Shown piece after piece: positions 61,930 to 64,000 of a stretch of 64,000 bases of DNA. This stretch comes from Unio delphinus (lineage: Eukaryota; Mollusca; Bivalvia; Unionida; Unionidae): contig JAQISU010000210.1 of assembly GCA_029339505.1 (NCBI GenBank), forward strand, positions 13,992,001-14,056,000, in the 5' to 3' direction. The notes beneath the pieces are model-generated. The model had not been told where the DNA came from. It worked only from the letters and a program-made list of their open reading frames with translations, and did not search any database. A program made the translations under genes and the position numbers. Within the stretch, counting starts at the first letter, position 1; each line of letters begins with the position of its first letter.

Positions 61930-63369
61930 GTATGTTTTCGTAATAGGAATTTCTTACATTGCACTGCATCTTTAGCTGATAATGGTCTAAATTGTAAAGA
62001 GATACCGAAACAATTAAGTTATGGTCTATAATATAGATGCTAAAGTAATTAAATTATATAGTCTATATTTAAATACGTGTATGTGGCATTGAGAATAAGG
62101 AAGATTTATCTGGGTATTTTTCTGCGAGTGTTTACCCATTTCACTTAGACCAAAAGATTTTGACTATATTACTTTGTCTACTTTTTATCCTTCCATTGTA
62201 TTTTGTTCCTCATATGATGATTTGTGACTATCATACAAACAGACTCAGATCTCCATTAGTTGTACTTTTAGTCTAGTTGGAGTTAAGAATTTAAAGAACT
62301 GTTGAACCTAGTGTACCTTATTTGCAATGTAATCTGTAGGGTTTTTTGTCGTTTTTTCTTCATATAAAGATCTGAAATCATTTTGTTAGTCTTATAAATA
62401 AAGTGTTGTTATTCTACTAAGATTTTTTTTCTTTTTTATTCTCTGTTTTAAAGTCTCAAGCCTATTGCACAAATATTGGGAAGCCCCTTGTCAGGAAATT
62501 ACAACATTCTCATTAATCCTTTAAATGGCCATTGATAAATATACCGGAAGTGCACTGGGCATCAGGGTCAATGAAAAAAATTGGACACAGTCCTTTAATT
62601 TTGTCACACCAAAGGTGTATGAGCCCTGTAAATAAACACCTCATTTCAGTCTTGATAGTTGTTGATTTTTCAGTTAGGTTTTTGAAAGTCCTTGAATTTA
62701 AGAGATTTTGCTTGCAAATAGAGCATGATGGAAATTTTGAGTCTTTTACTTGGTTTTGTAAGGAACAGTTTGATTATTTCCCATCATGAGTTAGCTGTTC
62801 TGCTATTATCAATATCCATGGAAAGTAATCAATGTGCATCATGTTCCTTTTACACGATGTAATTAACACGTGTGCATTCTTTCATTTCACCGCAAGTTTC
62901 CTCTAAGTAAGGATGGTTCTTTTTAATGAACAATCATTACAAATGGCCTGGAAAGTGCACATTCCACAATAGTTGGTTGCAAAACAAAATACTTTGTATG
63001 TTTCTCTAACAAGTTTGAGTGATTTGGTACTGCAGAAAACTTCAGGTTAGAGTTGATGATGACAGTGGAACTTGACAGTGATCAGTTTCTCAGATTTACT
63101 CAGAAAAAGACAAGACAAAAATTGAACTTTGTTATTTCAGTTGTTTCTGCCAACCTAGAATCCCCATGTGTGCTTATATGTGGAGGGGGAGGGTTGTTGT
63201 TGTTGTTTTTGTTTTTGTTGTTGTAGGGTTTGATGCCATTTGTCAGGGAAGGGAAAATGCACTTTACCACATCTGACATTATGTGACACTATATGCATTC
63301 TTTTTAGCTTGTGATTCTAAAGTAATTATATAATGAAAAAGTTAGAAATTTGTATCTGTATATTTTCAG
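61930..63369. other. Presumed intron, nothing recognised
   Basis: T-rich sequence with a GTT/TTG tract near 63,200. No other exon or repeat could be supported. Confidence 0.45.
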
Positions 63370-63463
63370 AAACAACATACACCACAAGAAGAGGCCAAAT
63401 TTTGGATCAAATGTGGTCTTGATCCAGATGTGTTCACTCTCAAATATATATCATATTCAATTG
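63370..63463 (+). CDS. Candidate third exon of the host gene
   Basis: Bounded by TGTATATTTTCAG and GTAAGT. Of the frames, phase 0 gives KQHTPQEEAKFWIKCG, LDPDVFTLKYISYSIG with normal amino-acid balance and ends in phase 1. It is the most protein-like short exon in the right end of the window. The product is not recognised; together with the basic N-terminus it could be a mitochondrial protein. Confidence 0.5.
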
Positions 63464-64000
63464 GTAAGTTTATATATATATTGAGGCTTCTTTCTTAGAA
63501 ACAGTTGACAACCCCATGTAACATAAAGGTGTGACTTAGCTGCCAGGTGTTAATAATATGAAACTTATAATATTCTCATTCTATGTCCATGAATTCATAG
63601 AAGTTCACACATAATAGCATCATTAAAAGACTTAAATTTTTTCCAAGTGATTTTTTTAAAATTTCATGTTTGGTACTTTTACTATTGCAATTTATTAACT
63701 CTAGATCAGTCAGTGTATGTAGTAACTGTTTTCTTAGTTTCCACCCTGGTTTATCCATTACCTTTTTGTTTTCAATCTTTTCAGTTTTTTCCCTTTTTTA
63801 TTTCTATAACAGTGGTAAAGAATATTTGGCCCTTTGTTAGGTAGCCTCAGATTCAAAAGTCCCTAAAAACCTTGGAGCAAATACATTAATGAAAAGAACA
63901 TGTATGATGGCTGTCTTAGAAATATCTTAGTGAGGAAAACAAGCGATTGTAGTTATTCCTTGCAAGATTAAAGACAAAAATGCAATGGAGAGTTAGATAA
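63464..64000. other. Intron-like sequence to the window end
   Basis: No exon with both splice signals and an open frame was found here. Frames on either strand are short and T- or K-rich. Confidence 0.45.

Overview
This window is eukaryotic, metazoan DNA. It is AT-rich, has no bacterial-style gene packing, and is full of microsatellites, SINE-like repeats, spliced gene fragments and dead transposons. The two SINE families resemble short interspersed elements of molluscs (tRNA-like head, ...GACGTTAAA... tail), so a mollusc or another lophotrochozoan is my best guess. That assignment is inference. Most long open frames are microsatellite artefacts.

Layout. (1) From 1 to about 55,045 the background is one large tandem array (macrosatellite). 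Its full unit is about 6.1-6.4 kb. Units on the right (30.4-55.0 kb) are very similar to each other; units on the left (1-16.8 kb) are older, rearranged and swollen by ATAC and TA microsatellites. Each full unit carries the same two SINEs at the same places, so they were passengers before amplification. One unit has a deletion of about 2.6 kb and another a 432-bp internal duplication.

(2) Two DNA transposons sit inside array units, and their empty sites can be read from the other units. The first is a Kolobok-like element at 171-4808 (TTAA target duplication, 18-bp terminal inverted repeats). It carries a THAP zinc-finger gene on the minus strand and a P2X7-receptor C-terminal-domain-like gene on the plus strand. 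The second is a Polinton/Maverick (adintovirus-like) element at 16,772-29,103, 12.3 kb long, with terminal inverted repeats of about 233 bp and a TGATT duplication. It contains a PolB-SF1 helicase-HNH polymerase gene, a retroviral-type integrase, a zinc-ribbon/phospholipase A2-like gene, an A32-type packaging ATPase, a separate HNH endonuclease, a Cys-rich gene and six left-arm genes that look structural. No major capsid or adenain-type protease gene could be recognised. Almost every gene has stops, frameshifts or deletions: this is a dead, endogenised copy.

(3) From 55,046 to 64,000 the sequence changes to what looks like a host gene locus on the plus strand. A possible first coding exon at 55,576-55,611 ends in a good donor site, and two further candidate exons lie at 61,894-61,929 and 63,370-63,463 with compatible phases. 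The presumed first intron holds five tandem copies of a 370-bp satellite, a diverged fragment of the 6.2-kb array unit, a cluster of four nuclear-receptor-type half sites, and a decayed gene with a C2H2 finger.

How the parts work together. The Polinton gene set is that of a self-synthesising transposon/virus: protein-primed polymerase, integrase, packaging ATPase and virion proteins. The Kolobok-like element would have used the THAP protein to bind its ends. Neither appears functional now. The array appears to have served as a landing pad for both.
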